Assembly (NCBI GenBank): GCA_002335605.1
Contig: BEDY01000007.1
Coordinates: forward strand, 682,001 to 746,000
Length of the DNA stretch: 64,000 bases
Direction of reading: 5' to 3'
From: Prillingera fragicola
Taxonomy: Eukaryota > Basidiomycota > Tremellomycetes > Trichosporonales > Trichosporonaceae
How positions within the stretch are numbered: the first letter of the stretch is position 1; each line of letters opens with the position of its first letter. Made by a program: the position numbers and the translations under genes. The notes below the pieces were generated by a model that was not told the origin of the DNA, ran no database searches, and saw only the letters and a list, made by a program, of their open reading frames with translations. Below are positions 33,767-45,679 of this stretch, one piece after another.

Positions 33767-34581
33767 ATGTCTGACTACGCTACCGCCAAGCCTCTCCTCA
33801 TTATCGTCATGGTAAGCTCTCTCCATCTGGTCGCGTGCTGACGTCCCAGGGTCCTGCTTCATGGTTCGTCCACCCCGCAGCACCTTTTTACAAGACCGCA
33901 AACTGACGTAGCAGCGGCAAGAGCACTATCGGCTCTGAGCTCGCCACCGGCCTCGGCATCCCGTTCATTGACGGCGACGCTTTGCACCCGGCCGCCAACG
34001 TGGCCAAGATGACGGCCGGCCACCCGTTGAACGACGAAGATCGCCTGCCGTGGCTCCAGATTATCCGCGCGACTGGCGAGGAGGAGTGTAAAAAGCTCTG
34101 GGACTCGGGCGTCGGCAAGGATGCGGCTGCCGAGAGGAAGGAGGGCAAGCTTGGTCGTCCGGCTGTGGCTATTGCTTGCTCTGCGCTCAAAAAGTATTAC
34201 CGCGATATCCTTAGGGGGGATGTGGAGGCTAAGAACGCGCAGCCTGTGAGTATACGCTCCCTTGAGTGGTGTATGAGGGTGCATAGGAAGCCCATCTCTG
34301 ACACGGTGATGAGTGATGCTGATTACGCGCAGCCCAAGATGCAGACAATCTTTGTGTACTGCTACGGCTCGCCCGCGCTGCTCGCTGAGCGCATCGCCGC
34401 GCGCAAGAACCACTTTATGGCGCCCTCAATGCTCCAGTCCCAGCTGGCTGCGCTCGAGGACCCCAGCGGTGAGCCCGGAGTTACCACGGTCGACATTGCT
34501 GCGAGCCGCGAGGAGGTCGCGCGCCGTGCGCTGGCCGGCACGCGTGAGATTGTGCAGCAGATGGATGCACGGGGGCAGTAG
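33767..34581 (+). CDS. Gluconokinase
   Basis: The enzyme phosphorylates D-gluconate to 6-phosphogluconate for the pentose phosphate pathway. Exons are 33767-33811, 33850-33863, 33915-34245 and 34333-34581 (212 aa). The P-loop GPASCGKSTIG is split across three exons, including a 14-nt exon. It is followed by GDALHPAANVAKMTAGHPL, the gluconate-side motif DDR/DEDRLPWL and CSALKKYYRDILR. The late motif RKNHFMAPSMLQSQLAALE-type block is typical of GntK. The 87-nt third intron has no in-frame stop. I splice it because gluconokinases join the ILRG region directly to the FVY strand. The location is cytosolic. Confidence 0.92.
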
Positions 34582-34814
34582 AGTAGACGAGTATGTGAGG
34601 TGGACTGTTTTAGTATACATATGCATCTGGGCTCTGTGGCAGAGTACAAAAAGGAGTGTTCGGAGCAGGTTGGCATCGGCCGAGGTGGTCTGCCGGAGGA
34701 ACCGGGACTGAGGTGTTTTGAACGACATGCCATTCGACGAGCACAAGGTCTACACCAACCAGCCGTCTATTGTCGCTGTTCTTGACACTACATTCTCTAC
34801 TACACCCACACTCT

Positions 34815-36482
34815 ATGCCGCCCCCACCACCGCGCACAGTCGCAGTAGTCGGCGCCGGCCTCTCGGGCCTGACAGCCGCATACAGGCTGGCAACACGAAC
34901 CAACGCCCGCGTCACGCTCATTGACGCTACGCCGCGCGCTGGTGGATGGGTGCGGTCCCGCCGGCACGCTATCGGCTTCAAGACAGCCACGGGGGCGGAC
35001 ATCGAGGGGGAGATTGTCACGGAGGCTGGACCGAGGAGTATCAGGCCTAGGGGAGGGTTGGGTGCGCCGGCCATGTTGAAACTCGTGAGCTTGCCGCGGA
35101 CCAGTGAGGTGTTGGTGCTGACGGCGTAGATCTGCGACGTTGGGCTGCATGACAGCATCCTTCCCATCCCCATGACACACCCCTCTGCAAAGAATCGCTA
35201 CCTCCTCGACCCCGCGACCTCGGCCCTCAGCATCGTCGACGTCAACCCAGTAAAGCTGTTGACAGGCAAGATGCCAGCAGCGGTACGCAACCTCGTCCTC
35301 GGCGCCGCCGCCGAGCCCTTTCGTTTCCGGAACACACCCAAGGGCGACGAGAGCGTTGCCGATCTCTTTGCACGCCGCTTTGGTGTCAAGGCTGCGGGAA
35401 CGACGAGCGCGTTTGTGCACGGCATCTACGCTGCTGACCCGGCCAAGCTCTCTGTGCGCTCGACCTTTGCGATGCTGAGCGACGCGGACGCCAAGTATGG
35501 CAGCGTGGTGCTTGGCATGATGCTGGGGACGCGCAGCAAGGAGGCTGTCAAGGCTGAGCAGGACGCTTGGGATGCTGTTGGCCCGCTGGGCAAGGAGCGT
35601 GAGGCGTGGAGCATGTATGCTCTGCGTGGGGGCATGGAGAGCCTCACGGCTGCCCTGCAGGCAAAGGGAAAAGAGAGCGGGATGGAGGTGCGCTCTGGCG
35701 CTGTGCAGAAGATGGAGCCGGCAGAGTCTGGTGTCACTGTGAGCCAACTGACAGCTTGGATATGAGCAGCCGCTGACGATCAGATTACTCTTGACAACGG
35801 AGAAACAGTCTCTGCCGAGCACGTCGTCGCTGCTCTGCCATCACGCAAACTCGACCCACTCCTCTCCACCCCTCTGCCCAACCTGAGTGCCAACCCCAGC
35901 ACGACCGTCGGAGTCATCAACGTCGTCTACCCCCTCCCGCCCTCTGCCGTCCACCCAGACGGTTTCGGCTACCTCATCCCTCGGGGTGCCCCCGGCTCCA
36001 ACCCGGAAGGCGCGCTCGGTGTCGTGTTTGACTCTACCGCGCTGCCAGGCATCGACGGCCTCGAGACCCAGGTCACCAAGCTCACAGTCATGGCCGGCGG
36101 CCCGCACTGGAGCTCCTACCCGGCCAGCGAGGGTTCATCGGCGCCGCTGGCGATCCCGCAGACTGAGCAAGCTTTGGGAGAGGTCGCGGTGCGGCACCTG
36201 AACAAGGTCTTCCCGCACCTCGCCAACGTCAAGCCTCTGCTCGTGCTACCCAGCCTCAACCGCGAGTGCATTCCAACCTACGCGCCGGGTCATGCCCACA
36301 GGCTGAGAGAAACGCACGAGGCTGTCCAGGCAGGGCCGTGGGCCGGCAAGCTTAGTGTCGCCGGAAGCGGTTACGGCGGTGTGAGTGTCAACGATGTTGT
36401 CTACTCTGGCGACACTGTCGCGCAGCGTTTGGCAGCGGGGGACCGGGTCACTGGCCTTGAGCGGTGGGCGCAGTGGGTGTGA
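34815..36482 (+). CDS. HEM14: Protoporphyrinogen oxidase
   Basis: The enzyme oxidises protoporphyrinogen IX to protoporphyrin IX in haem synthesis, at the mitochondrial inner membrane. Exons are 34815-35084, 35130-35738 and 35784-36482 (525 aa). The FAD dinucleotide fold VAVVGAGLSGLTAAYRLA lies near residues 8-25, with RAGGWVRS and TEAGPRSIRP. Mid-protein segments such as FVHGIYAADPAKLSVRSTF are diagnostic of PPO. The C-terminal FAD contact is KLSVAGSGYGGVSVND. An in-frame ATG at 34770 would add 15 residues (MSLFLTLHS...), which could help targeting. The start I give is the conserved one, and either is possible. Confidence 0.92.
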
Positions 36483-36775
36483 GAGGGAGGTGAAGGAGAC
36501 TAGACCTAGACCTAGAGAGCATTCATCACATATAGTAGCATTGCATGGATCACCACCACTACTGTCTTCTCTTTGAACAGAGCCACTGCTCGCTCGCTGC
36601 CTCGCGCTCGACGCTCACCATGACCACCTCCAAGGCCGAGACCAGCCGGAGTCGAGCGGAACCAAAATGGGTTCTTTCGGACATCCGCCCTCTCTCGTCA
36701 CTCATCTCTCTCTCTCGACCGTTGTCGGCTTGCTCGTCTCTCTCCCCCCCAAAACAAACCACTAGACTCATCATC

Positions 36776-37626
36776 ATGGGAGCCGGACAGTCTACACAGA
36801 AGGAGCACGTCGTCAAGGCCCCCGAGGAGGGCAACTCGGTCCAGGTGAGCACCCTCCAGCCGCATCCAGCGGCCCGACCAGCCCCCGGCTAGCCATACTG
36901 ACTTGACCAGTTCGCCCCCTCGCTCATCCAACGCCTCTCCGGCCCCGCCGCGGCCTCCTCGGGATCCAAGAGCACCGACGACCTCGTGCGCGAGCGCCTC
37001 GCCTCCGAGTCGGCAGCACTGCGTAAGAAGGAGGCCGACATTTTGGCTTCTATTTCAGCAGCGCTCGAAAAGGAGAACCTCGACAAGGAAAAGCCCGGCA
37101 TGAGCTCAGAGGTGCTTGGGCGGGATATTGAGGAAGTCCGCGAGAAGATTGAGAGGATGGGCGCGGACAAGAAGTTTAAGGAGAGCGTCGAGCTGGCGGC
37201 TGCCAAGGAGGGCGTCGTGCAGTGCTACCTGTGAGTGTTACGTGTTGGTGAGGACGCTGGGTGAGAGAGGAGCGCGCTGCCAGTTCTGGCAGCCGAGTTG
37301 GGATACGCAGCAAACAGCTCTGGGGATGATCATGAGTGACTGTCTGCGGACGAGAACCGACTCCCACTTCCCTGGGCTGTCATGCCATAAACAGGTCCGG
37401 CAACCCGCTTCAACCAGCACTCCATCTCACCTCTCGTCTTTCTGCTCTCTGTCCCAAGACCGTGCTAACATTGCAGTGCCAACAAGGAGCGCCCCCTCGA
37501 CTGCTGGCGTGAGGTTGACGCGTTCAAGAGCGCCGTCAGCAAGCTCGAGCAGGTAAGCGGCCGTGTCTGGGCAACACCAGCGCTGGCGCTAACTCTTCTC
37601 AGGCGTTTGTCAAGTCGCTGCAATAG
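36776..37626 (+). CDS. MIC19: MICOS subunit Mic19 (CHCH protein)
   Basis: Mic19 belongs to the MICOS complex at mitochondrial crista junctions. Exons are 36776-36844, 36911-37230, 37477-37552 and 37603-37626 (162 aa). The N-terminus MGAGQST fits N-myristoylation. Residues 45-110 are charged helix with coiled-coil character. The C-terminus holds QCYLANKERPLDCWREVDAF, a short CHCH-type Cys pair, and ends VKSLQ, as fungal Mic19 proteins do. The final exon codes only seven residues plus stop. The third intron-flanked segment splits the Cys pair region. The size matches the family. Confidence 0.85.
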
Positions 37627-37941
37627 ACATGGGATGCAATGCGTTCCTGAGGATTCGGAGGGGGCTACTAACTTGAACTATGGGCTGACGAGCGGCTGGG
37701 GATGTGTTGACCTCCTTTAGCACCTGTGAGGAAGACGGGCATTTCTACATCTGCATCTGGTCAGCCTCTTGACGACACATGTGTCCTGGCAGGCTCTTTA
37801 GCAGTCCCTGCAGATCCGCAGAACACAACGTCTATGCATATTATATGCGACAAGCATGGATGCAGCGTGTACAGGCGACTGTCCCAAAGTGTCCAGCGCA
37901 CCTCTGTCGACATGTTTTACACCCCTCCCTCCGCCGCAGCC

Positions 37942-38955
37942 TTAGCTGTCAAGCGCCTTGACGTCGAGCTCGGGGAGGACATCCCCCACAGTCTCCCACC
38001 CATCCAGACCAAGCGCAACCGCCTCGAGCATCTTGCCGGCGCGCTCCAGGTCGTCGTTGACAATGACAAGGTCGTGTGCGCCCGAGATGGCGTGCTCAAT
38101 CTCGGCCTTGGCGGCGTCGAGACGCTTGCGCATGCTGTCGTCGGTCTCGGTGCCGCGGCCGCTGAGGCGCTCCTTGAGGTGCGTGATTGAGGGGGGTGCG
38201 AGGAAGAGGAAGACGGGCGAGAGGGGGGGAGTCTGCTGCGGTGCGCGCAGGTGGAGCTGCTTGACGCCCTGCAGCTCAATGTCAAGAATGCAGCGCTTGG
38301 GGGCCAGGCCGCGCAGGGCAGCAAAGGTCGTGCCGTAGCTGGGATGTTAGAATGTTCACGGGGATTAGAGAGGGTTGGGGGTGGAGGTGAAGCGACACAA
38401 CGGGGGAGGTGGGCGGTGACTACCTGCGTCCTTGAGCGGCTATCGTCGTCGAGGAGTGGTATATGGCCAATCCTCGCCGTGAATAGCACAGCAAGACGAA
38501 ATCAGACCAGCACAGGCTCTGGCATAAGCGCGGGGCCGGCTCAAGCCCATGCCCATGACCTTGCCCGGCAACCACCCACAGCTCCACAGCTCTCATCCAA
38601 CACCCTCCCTCGACCGCCGTCTCTCTCGCGCATAACGTACCAGTTACCGCCAAACTGCGCCCACTCCAAAAACTCTCCTCCGTCGACCTTGCTCATAAAC
38701 ACCTCTTTGGGGACAAAGTGGTACTCGCGGCCGTCCAGCTCTCCCTCGCGGGGCTGGCGGGTGGTGTGCGAGACGCTAAACCCAAACTCTCCCGGGTACT
38801 TTGCAAACAGGGCTTTGAGGAGGGTCGACTTGCCGGTGCCGCTTGGGCCGCAGATGACGAGGGGCTGGGTCGTCAGTCGTGTTGTTGGAGCTGTGGATGG
38901 TTGGGGAGGGTCGACTTACGCGGTCGAGGACCTTGGGGGAGATGGCGCCTGTCAT
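37942..38955 (-). CDS. GUK1: Guanylate kinase
   Basis: The enzyme phosphorylates GMP to GDP with ATP. Exons run 38955-38920, 38864-38641 and 38338-37942 (218 aa). The P-loop VICGPSGTGKSTL occupies residues 15-27. The GMP-binding part shows SVSHTTRQPREGELDGREYHF and the GNCYGTT motif, the latter formed across the second splice. The lid and core follow with ILDIELQGVKQL and the LxxRLSGRGTET motif. The second intron is 302 nt, unusually long for this window. The gene is convergent with MIC19, and the two stops are about 315 bp apart. Confidence 0.94.
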
Positions 38956-39392
38956 GATTGTTCGAACTAGAGTGGTGCGCGCTGCACGAGGAAGGGAGGT
39001 CGAGAGGGAGAGTATGGTGAAGGAGAGAGAGATGTCAACAAGACTTTCTTGACACGTAGAGCTTAGTGTCCCGCGTTCCCCGAACTTTTGGACGACCAGG
39101 GAGCACAACGATCGACAGGCACATCTTTATTCAATCCCCCTTGTTAGATACACTCTAAGCATAGTGATCTGGAGTGCAGTTAGTGCTGCTCTTTGCATGC
39201 GGTGCAAGAGTACGCTCTCTGACAAGTTGCAGACGTCCTAACTGTATACATCTCATATCACTAAACTTCTCGCAGACACGCCTGCCACGGATGTGTGGCG
39301 ATGGCCTGATATCTTCGCTGCTGTGGGGAATTTCACAGGGGACAACACCTCGCGCGTATCGCACACTACACTTCTCAAGTCTCAAACACTTC

Positions 39393-40896
39393 TCAGAGCT
39401 TGGCAGTCTCAGCCTTGTCCCCAGCCGCCGCGGGGGCGGCCACGGGCACGGAAGGCGCCGGAGCTGTCGCAGTAGCCGTAGGGGTAGCAGCTGCCAGAGG
39501 CGCGAGAGGCACGTTGGGAGGTTTGGGCGTGGCCCCTTCACCTCCCGGCGAGCGCTTGAGGATCCACTCGGCGACCATGTCGGCAAGACGCGTGGGTTCG
39601 GGCTCGAGCTCGTTGTGGACCTCGTGATACATGCCCTGTACCGTCAGCGCCTGTTCTTTGCAGCAGCGTGCTCACCTCGATAAGCTTGGTCTTCTTGTCC
39701 TCTGCCACGACGCGGTCCCCAAAGCGCACCGTCGCCTTGGGGCAGCAGATGTGGTCCTCCCCGCCGTGGTAGAGGAACAGTGGGAGGTTCTTTGGCCAGG
39801 CGTTCCAGGCCTCGTGCGTGTCGAGAAAGTTGCCACCCTCAATCATGGAGATGGTGGCCTTGATTGAGCCGGCCGGGGTGCAGAAGGGATCCTTCTTGTT
39901 GTCCTCGATGCACGCGGGGTCGTGCGAGAGGTCCTGTGGGGTGAGCACCGCATATCAAGAGGCAAGAGGACATACGTTAGCGTCAAGAGGGGTAGGGATG
40001 ACGAGGCTGCCTCCTCCAAAGCTGTTGACCAGCGAGCCAAGCTTGACCTACACGTTAGCACCTTGTCCTCAGGAGACAAACTCACCTGAATAGCAGTTGA
40101 GAAGCTCGGGCGTGCCTGCTTGATGAACGGGCCACTGGCAATGACACCGGAGAGGAGCGCCAGCGCGTCCTTTGGTGTCTGAGGAGTCTGACGCGTCACA
40201 AAGCCGAGAACCTCGCCGCCGCCCTGTAGTGTCAGCGCTGCCGAGTGTAGCTGGCGTGAGAGGATCATCCACTCGGCACCCGAGGGCAACCCTGGGGCAC
40301 AACGGATTTGCGCCGGGACCAGACACCTGCCCGAAGAGCCGATCTCGACGGCGTCGCCGACCGACGTCGTCACTCCCGCAAGACTCACCATACTGTGTCC
40401 CCAGAGGAACACTTTACCTCCAGCCCTCGCCGCCTCGCGCCGCACAAAGAACTCGATATCCGGAATCGCCTTTTCCCAACCACCATTCCTCCCGCGGTCA
40501 CCCTTGGACAGCACGACAGTTTCCCCTTCCTTTTTCCACTGGACGACCTGCGGCGACTCGGCCGTGAGGGGCTTTTGCGCCGTACGGCCCCATCCGCGCT
40601 GGTCGAATGCCATTACGGAAATGTTGTGCGGCGCGGCGGCGAGTTTGCGGAAAAAGTGGTCATAGCGCTGAATGTGCTCGGCAAAGCCGTGGACAAAGAC
40701 AGCGTGAGCGCGGATGTCGCCTTCCGCGGGGGTCCACTGTGGCAAGAGTTAGCGAGTTCAAGGCAGGAGCAAGCACGGGCAACGACGCGTTCGGTTACAC
40801 GTGCGCCGAAGTGCGACTTACACGTTTGGTGTAGAATGGCAGACCCTCTGGTCCGAGGACCCACTCCTCTTCGGCGTTGACCTTGATGGCAGGCAT
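39393..40896 (-). CDS. Monoacylglycerol lipase (alpha/beta hydrolase, Yju3-like)
   Basis: A serine hydrolase of the monoglyceride lipase group that frees fatty acids from monoacylglycerol. Exons run 40896-40822, 40736-40389, 40223-40086, 40047-39976, 39933-39676 and 39635-39393 (377 aa). The oxyanion strand is AVFVHGFAEH. The nucleophile is Ser140 in GHSMGGG, which is assembled across an intron. Asp271 is in HGGEDHICC and the catalytic His301 in GMYHEVHNE. The tail after about residue 325 is Ala/Pro/Thr low complexity. The second intron is 165 nt and the others 38-85 nt. There is no signal peptide. A membrane or lipid-droplet association is typical for Yju3 but not visible here. Confidence 0.9.
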
Positions 40897-41926
40897 TGTG
40901 GTACTGGCGACGACGATGGTATTCAAGAACGACGAACGGTGAGAGAGACTGTGTGGTGGCAAACTAGTTGGGCGAGAGGATCCGAGATCTGTGCCAAGAG
41001 TGAATCGGCTAACACGATGTGTCAACAACAAATCCGAATGGTCGACTAGTCTTCGTCTAGTGGATTGAGTAAGAGTAACAGTACAAGTTGACAAGGGAGA
41101 GATGCTGCTGACAACAGTATGCATGCATGCATGTGCTCTACCGTACACTGTGCTGCTCAGCCAACCGTTTGGTGTACCAGTGGCTAGTTCGGCCATTGCA
41201 GCGCACGTCATAGCCGAAGCGGGGATTTGATCCCGCGTAGTCACACCTGGTGTGACTAACCGGCACATCCACTGCCAGAGCTGTTCTGCAACGACCTGAT
41301 GCATGCAAAGCAGTGTACAAAAGCAGAGCAGCAGCAGCAGACAGAGCACAGAACACCAGCAGAGCCAAAAAGTTGGTGCCTATCCGGCTCGCCCTACGCG
41401 CCTACCCCGATCCAACCCTCTTGGAGCATCAATGCCAAACTAGCCAGACTGATCCGTTACCGGCCTATCTGAGTGTCACGTGACGTACTAGCTTGATCAC
41501 CGAGAACAAGACCATCGCAAAAGTCGTGAGACTTTGGTGGGGCTCGAACACTGGTGCTAGAGGAGATTCAGGGTACAATGGGCAGCGCTGAGACAAGGAA
41601 TTCCGTGATGGAAATAAACACCTTCCCAAACCCACTACAGGTGGGGACTTGGTAGTGCTGGAGGGGTATAGGCTGGCAGCGAGCTTGTAGTGCATAGAGT
41701 GCAATGTAGCAACTGTGTCTGACATGCATGGTCTGTAGCTGTACTCTGTTCATACTCACCTGCCATACATGCTCACTCTCGGTCCATCTACACTTGCATC
41801 TGGTGCCAATGGGCAACATCTCTACATCACCAGGCACTGCTCCGCCACACCCATCCCATCACGCGCATGCATTGTTGTATTTTACTGCTACTGCCACCCG
41901 CTCACACCCCCAGACTCTCCTAGAGC
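40897..41926. other. intergenic with degenerate tRNA-like hairpins
   Basis: No protein gene is seen. The stretch contains (ATGC)n near 41122 and a cluster of hairpins at 41212-41276. On the minus strand these look like a tRNA D arm and T arm but lack a pairing acceptor stem. Confidence 0.4.
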
Positions 41927-43834
41927 CTAGTTCTTCCAGTCGAGATAGCCGTCGGCGTCCTTCTTGCACTTGCGAGCGACAATGTCACGCACCCGGGCCT
42001 CAATCTCCTTTTGGCGCGCGCCACCGACATTGTCCACGACGGCTTGAAGGAGCTCGTCCTCCTTGAGCTTGAACGCGCCCGATCCGCTGGTCTCGCCACG
42101 GACGAGCTCGCCGACGCGCGCCTCCGACGGCAGACCGTTGCGGCGGAACGCACCCCAGGTGTGGTCCTGGCCCTCCTTGGTCGTGGGCTTGGGGTTGAAC
42201 TCAAGAGTGGGGACCTCGGTGGCGTGCTTGGCGTCGCGGTTGAAGAAGCGCTCCTTGATGCTGTTGGGCGAGAGGAGGGGGTCGTCAATGTCCGAAGGCG
42301 ACCAGTTGGCGCGGCCCTTCTTCTTGTCAATCAGGAGGTGGGTGACACCAGTCTCAAAGTCGGTCGAGACGCGGTCCTTGCCGACAAAGCCAGTGGCGGC
42401 GAGAATGTCGTTCTCGAGCGCAGTGTCAAGGCGCTTGGCCTGCTTGGCGAGCTTGTAGTTGGCAAGCGCGACAGCCATGCCGGTAGGCGAGCGCTCGTCC
42501 ATCTGCTGGCGCTGGACGGCGGCCCAGGCGCAAACCTCGGGGGCGAGGTCGGCAATCTGGTTCGACTCGGCGGCCTTGAGCTCGGCGTAAATCTCCTGGA
42601 TGGATTCCTTGCTAAAGGTCTTGTCGAGGAACTCGCGGATGGCGCCAGTGATGGGCGAGGGGCCTTCGCGCGAAGCCTTGGACGAAGGCTCAGCCTCGGG
42701 GATGGGGGCGACGTGGTAGGTGTCAACCAACGCCGAGATGCTCTCGAGGGTAGGCTCCTCGAGCTGCGAGAGCTGCGAGGTGAGGTCGGCGAGCGACTCG
42801 GGGTCAACGTAGTGGGTAGCGATACCGAGCTCGTAGACGGCACGGCCCCAGACCTCCTGGCCGGTGATAGCGAGCCAAGCACCAATCTCGCCGTCAAGCT
42901 GGGTAATGTAGTAGTTGCCGCCGACGTCGGGCGTGTAGCCAATCTTGGTCTCGGGCATGGCAAAGACAGTCTTCTTGGTAGCGATACGGATGCCAGCGGG
43001 GAGCGAAATACCGGCGCCGCCGCCCACTGTGACTGTCAGCGTCTAAAGCCAAGCAAGGGCCTTTCCGCGCATACGTACTGGTGAAACCGTCAATGATGGC
43101 AACGTAAGGCTTGCCGAAGCGGCCCATCTCCCAGTTGACCTGGAACTCGTCCTTGAAGAACTTGAGAGCGAGGTCACCGCCGTGCTCGGGGCGCGAGAGG
43201 ACGAGGCCTAGACGTTAGCGCGGAGCTTGGAGGGGAGCTCCGGAAGCTGTAGAACTGGGCGACGTGCTTGCACGGCAACTTGTCTAGACACGTATCTAGA
43301 TCCAAGTCTCCCAATTCGTGCTTGCAGCTCCAGCTCGCTTCACTCACCCTTGACATCTCCACCGGCGCAGAAAGCGCGCTCGTCACCCTTGCCGATGATC
43401 ACCTTGGCGAGATCCGAGGTGCGCCAGGCCTGGGGAGTCAGTGTTCCGTTCTGTACACTTGTGATGAAGCAGCCGTCCTCCAGCAAGGCCGCCATAGCTC
43501 TAGCAGAGCTCGACGAGTCGCAACTCGCCTGGCACTACGCCAGGCTCCCCTCTCGCAGCTCCTCTCGCTACGAGCTCTTCCCCCCGCGCGCTCCAGCCAA
43601 ACTCACGTGAGTCTTCTCAGCCAGCGAGTCAATCATCTCCTGGTCCAGCGAGTTGAGGGCCTTGGGGCGGTTGAGCTTGTAGATCCTGGTCCCGCCAATG
43701 CTCTCGTAGAGGACCTTTTCGGTCCCTGCCTCTGCGCTGCTGCGGGCTGCCGACGCCGACATTGCGCGGGCGCCGACGAGGCGGAGGGTGGCGGTTGCGG
43801 GGCGGAGGCGGAGTGTGCGGGTGAGTGTGGACAT
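41927..43834 (-). CDS. 3-hydroxyisobutyryl-CoA hydrolase (Ehd3-like), mitochondrial
   Basis: A crotonase-fold thioesterase of valine catabolism. Exons run 43834-43607, 43429-43348, 43207-43079 and 43026-41927 (512 aa). Residues 1-30 are an Arg/Ala/Ser presequence ([19 protein letters not shown]). The crotonase core includes [29 protein letters not shown] (oxyanion hole) and the second half-site [12 protein letters not shown]. It continues with [16 protein letters not shown], where the Glu and Asp match the hydrolase active site. The C-terminal 150 residues extend beyond the usual hydrolase with a charged helix-rich tail. Extended relatives are found as mitochondrial ribosome-associated proteins in some fungi, so a second role is possible. 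Confidence 0.9.
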
Positions 43835-44316
43835 TGTGGTGTTGGAGAAACAAAGAGTAACGACAACAGACAAGTTGCGGGGTAACCAGGTAGTGGATGA
43901 TGATGGATGGGGTTAGGACGGAGATATTACAGTGGTTGTCCCGGCTACTCGGCTGCTGCTGGCTAATCTCTCGTGTCGTCTCGGCGCGGGGCTTGGGCGG
44001 AACTCGGCATTGAGCAGCACGTGAAAATCAGTGCACTGGGGTAGCGAAGGGGTATGCATAGCGCGTCTACTGCTGCTGTTGACACGGTCTTGTGCAGTGG
44101 TTGGGCAGCCGTTGCCTAAAATCCCACCCACACCATGGATCATCTCGCACCGAAATGACCTCCACTTTCCATGTCCTCTGCCCAGAACACTGTCTATCCG
44201 CCAACGCCAAAGCTGACTTTAACAGCGCAGAGACAAGTACCATTCATGTCGCGTGTATGCTAGTCACTGCCCTACTGCTCGCACTAATCTGGTCCATTAA
44301 CCCTAGACACTGCGAC

Positions 44317-44852
44317 TCAGTCCTTCTTGATATCGTTCTTCTTGAGATTGTTCAGCTGACGCCATTAGCAACAACATGCACCATAACTCACAAAAGGCTT
44401 GAGGTGAGACGGGAGGTCGCGGTGCTTGAGACGCCCATCCTCACGGATACTCTTCAGCAGGTGCTGCTGGAGGACCTTGGCGACATGCTCGTTCCAGATA
44501 TCCTCCTCCTCATTCGTCCAGCTTGTTTTCTGCTTCTGGAGCATGTCAGCCGCGTCGAGGGCCGCGACGCGTGTGGCGAGTGACTCACGCGCTTCTTCAC
44601 TGGGCTGGGGGAGGTTCTCTCTTGGGAGAAGCTGGGCAGAGGGTATACCTGTCGCAGCTGATATCAGAACTGTGCGGCCCTCGTGCGTGCCCCGACTCAC
44701 TCACTCTCGCAGTCAGATGTATGCTCACGACACTCTTGACAGGGTTTGCCACAAGAGTGCTCTAGTCATGGGAAGGTGGCGCTGGTTCACCCTTGGCTAC
44801 TGAAGAGCAGGATCATCTGGCCGAGGCGCCGAGGATTGGGCGCTGGGGGCAT
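44317..44852 (-). CDS. Small unknown protein with N-terminal membrane segment
   Basis: I do not recognise this protein. The secure part is the exon ending at 44392 plus 44355-44317. It reads LATRVAALDAADMLQKQK, SWTNEEEDIWNEHVAKVL, KHRDLPSHLKPF and, after a 36-nt intron, NNLKKNDIKKD-stop. A first exon 44852-44801 (MPPAPNPRRLGQMILLF) is in phase with acceptors at 44658 or 44649, giving 118 or 115 aa. The result is a short basic N-terminus, one hydrophobic segment and a charged helical body, a layout common in small mitochondrial inner-membrane proteins. The 5' part is uncertain, and a further micro-exon is possible. Confidence 0.55.
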
Positions 44853-45679
44853 TGTGTTGACGAGGACGCCATCACAGAAGGCAGGCTGGGTGTCTTGCCA
44901 GCTGCGTGTGGTGGGAATATGGCCAGATCAGTCTGACAGGCGTTTGTCACGTTGGAGCAGACGAGTCTCGACCGAGCTGGATTCCGTTGCACCCAGCACA
45001 GGAGCCTTCTTGGCTGACGGCACCTTCATCACTGGCACCTCGACAGAGTCACTCCGCTCACTCACTCACGCACTCCTATTGTCTTTGGGCACTCAGCATT
45101 CTATCCGTTCTAGTGGCCAAGGTCAAAGGAGACGTAGCGCCTCTCATGTAACACACTTCCAAACCTCGACATGTGCCCTTGGTGGCGCACTGCCACTCAC
45201 AAGAACACAACAACCCACACACGTCTCCCGTTCTTCATGCTTCGTTCTCTCATCCCTGTTGCGTCTTGGCTCATCCTCTATTCAAAGGCCCTTTGCTCGA
45301 TCTGCTCACGATGCTGCCGTGCATCCCCATCCTTTGGATCTTCTTCCTACGCTGCCACACGTCGATGCAAAGGACCCTCTCCCCCTCCCTCCTTTGTCTC
45401 CTGTTCATCTCTCCTTTCCGCACGAGCGAGCGAGAAGCACCTCCCAGGGGTTGTTGTCTGAATCTGAGCTTGTTATCCTACAAAGCACAGTCAAGTGCAC
45501 ACTCTACAGTCACACAACGAGAGTGTCGTCTCTTCTCATCACAGCATCCTCTCATCACACTCGCCTCTTATCAGCTCATCTCACCCACCTCGCACCTCAT
45601 CTCACCACACACTGAAATCTTCAGCCAGTACGCTACTCGCCCACGCCTTGTCCGGCGGCACCACTGACCCCACCCAGCC
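44853..45679. other. intergenic, CT-rich leader
   Basis: No gene is supportable. Long TC-rich tracts from about 45160 onward resemble promoter and 5' UTR of the small gene at 45680. Confidence 0.45.

Noticed and set aside
41510..41600. B-box-like GTTCGAGCC on the minus strand
   Set aside because: The surrounding bases do not form T, anticodon or acceptor stems, so a tRNA is not supported.
42011..43084. 357-codon open frame on the plus strand
   Set aside because: It is the antisense shadow of the 3-hydroxyisobutyryl-CoA hydrolase, whose crotonase motifs are clear.
44746..45615. 289-codon plus-strand frame
   Set aside because: It overlaps the first exon of the small gene on the other strand and a CT-rich promoter. 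The Ser/His/Thr-rich translation looks noncoding.
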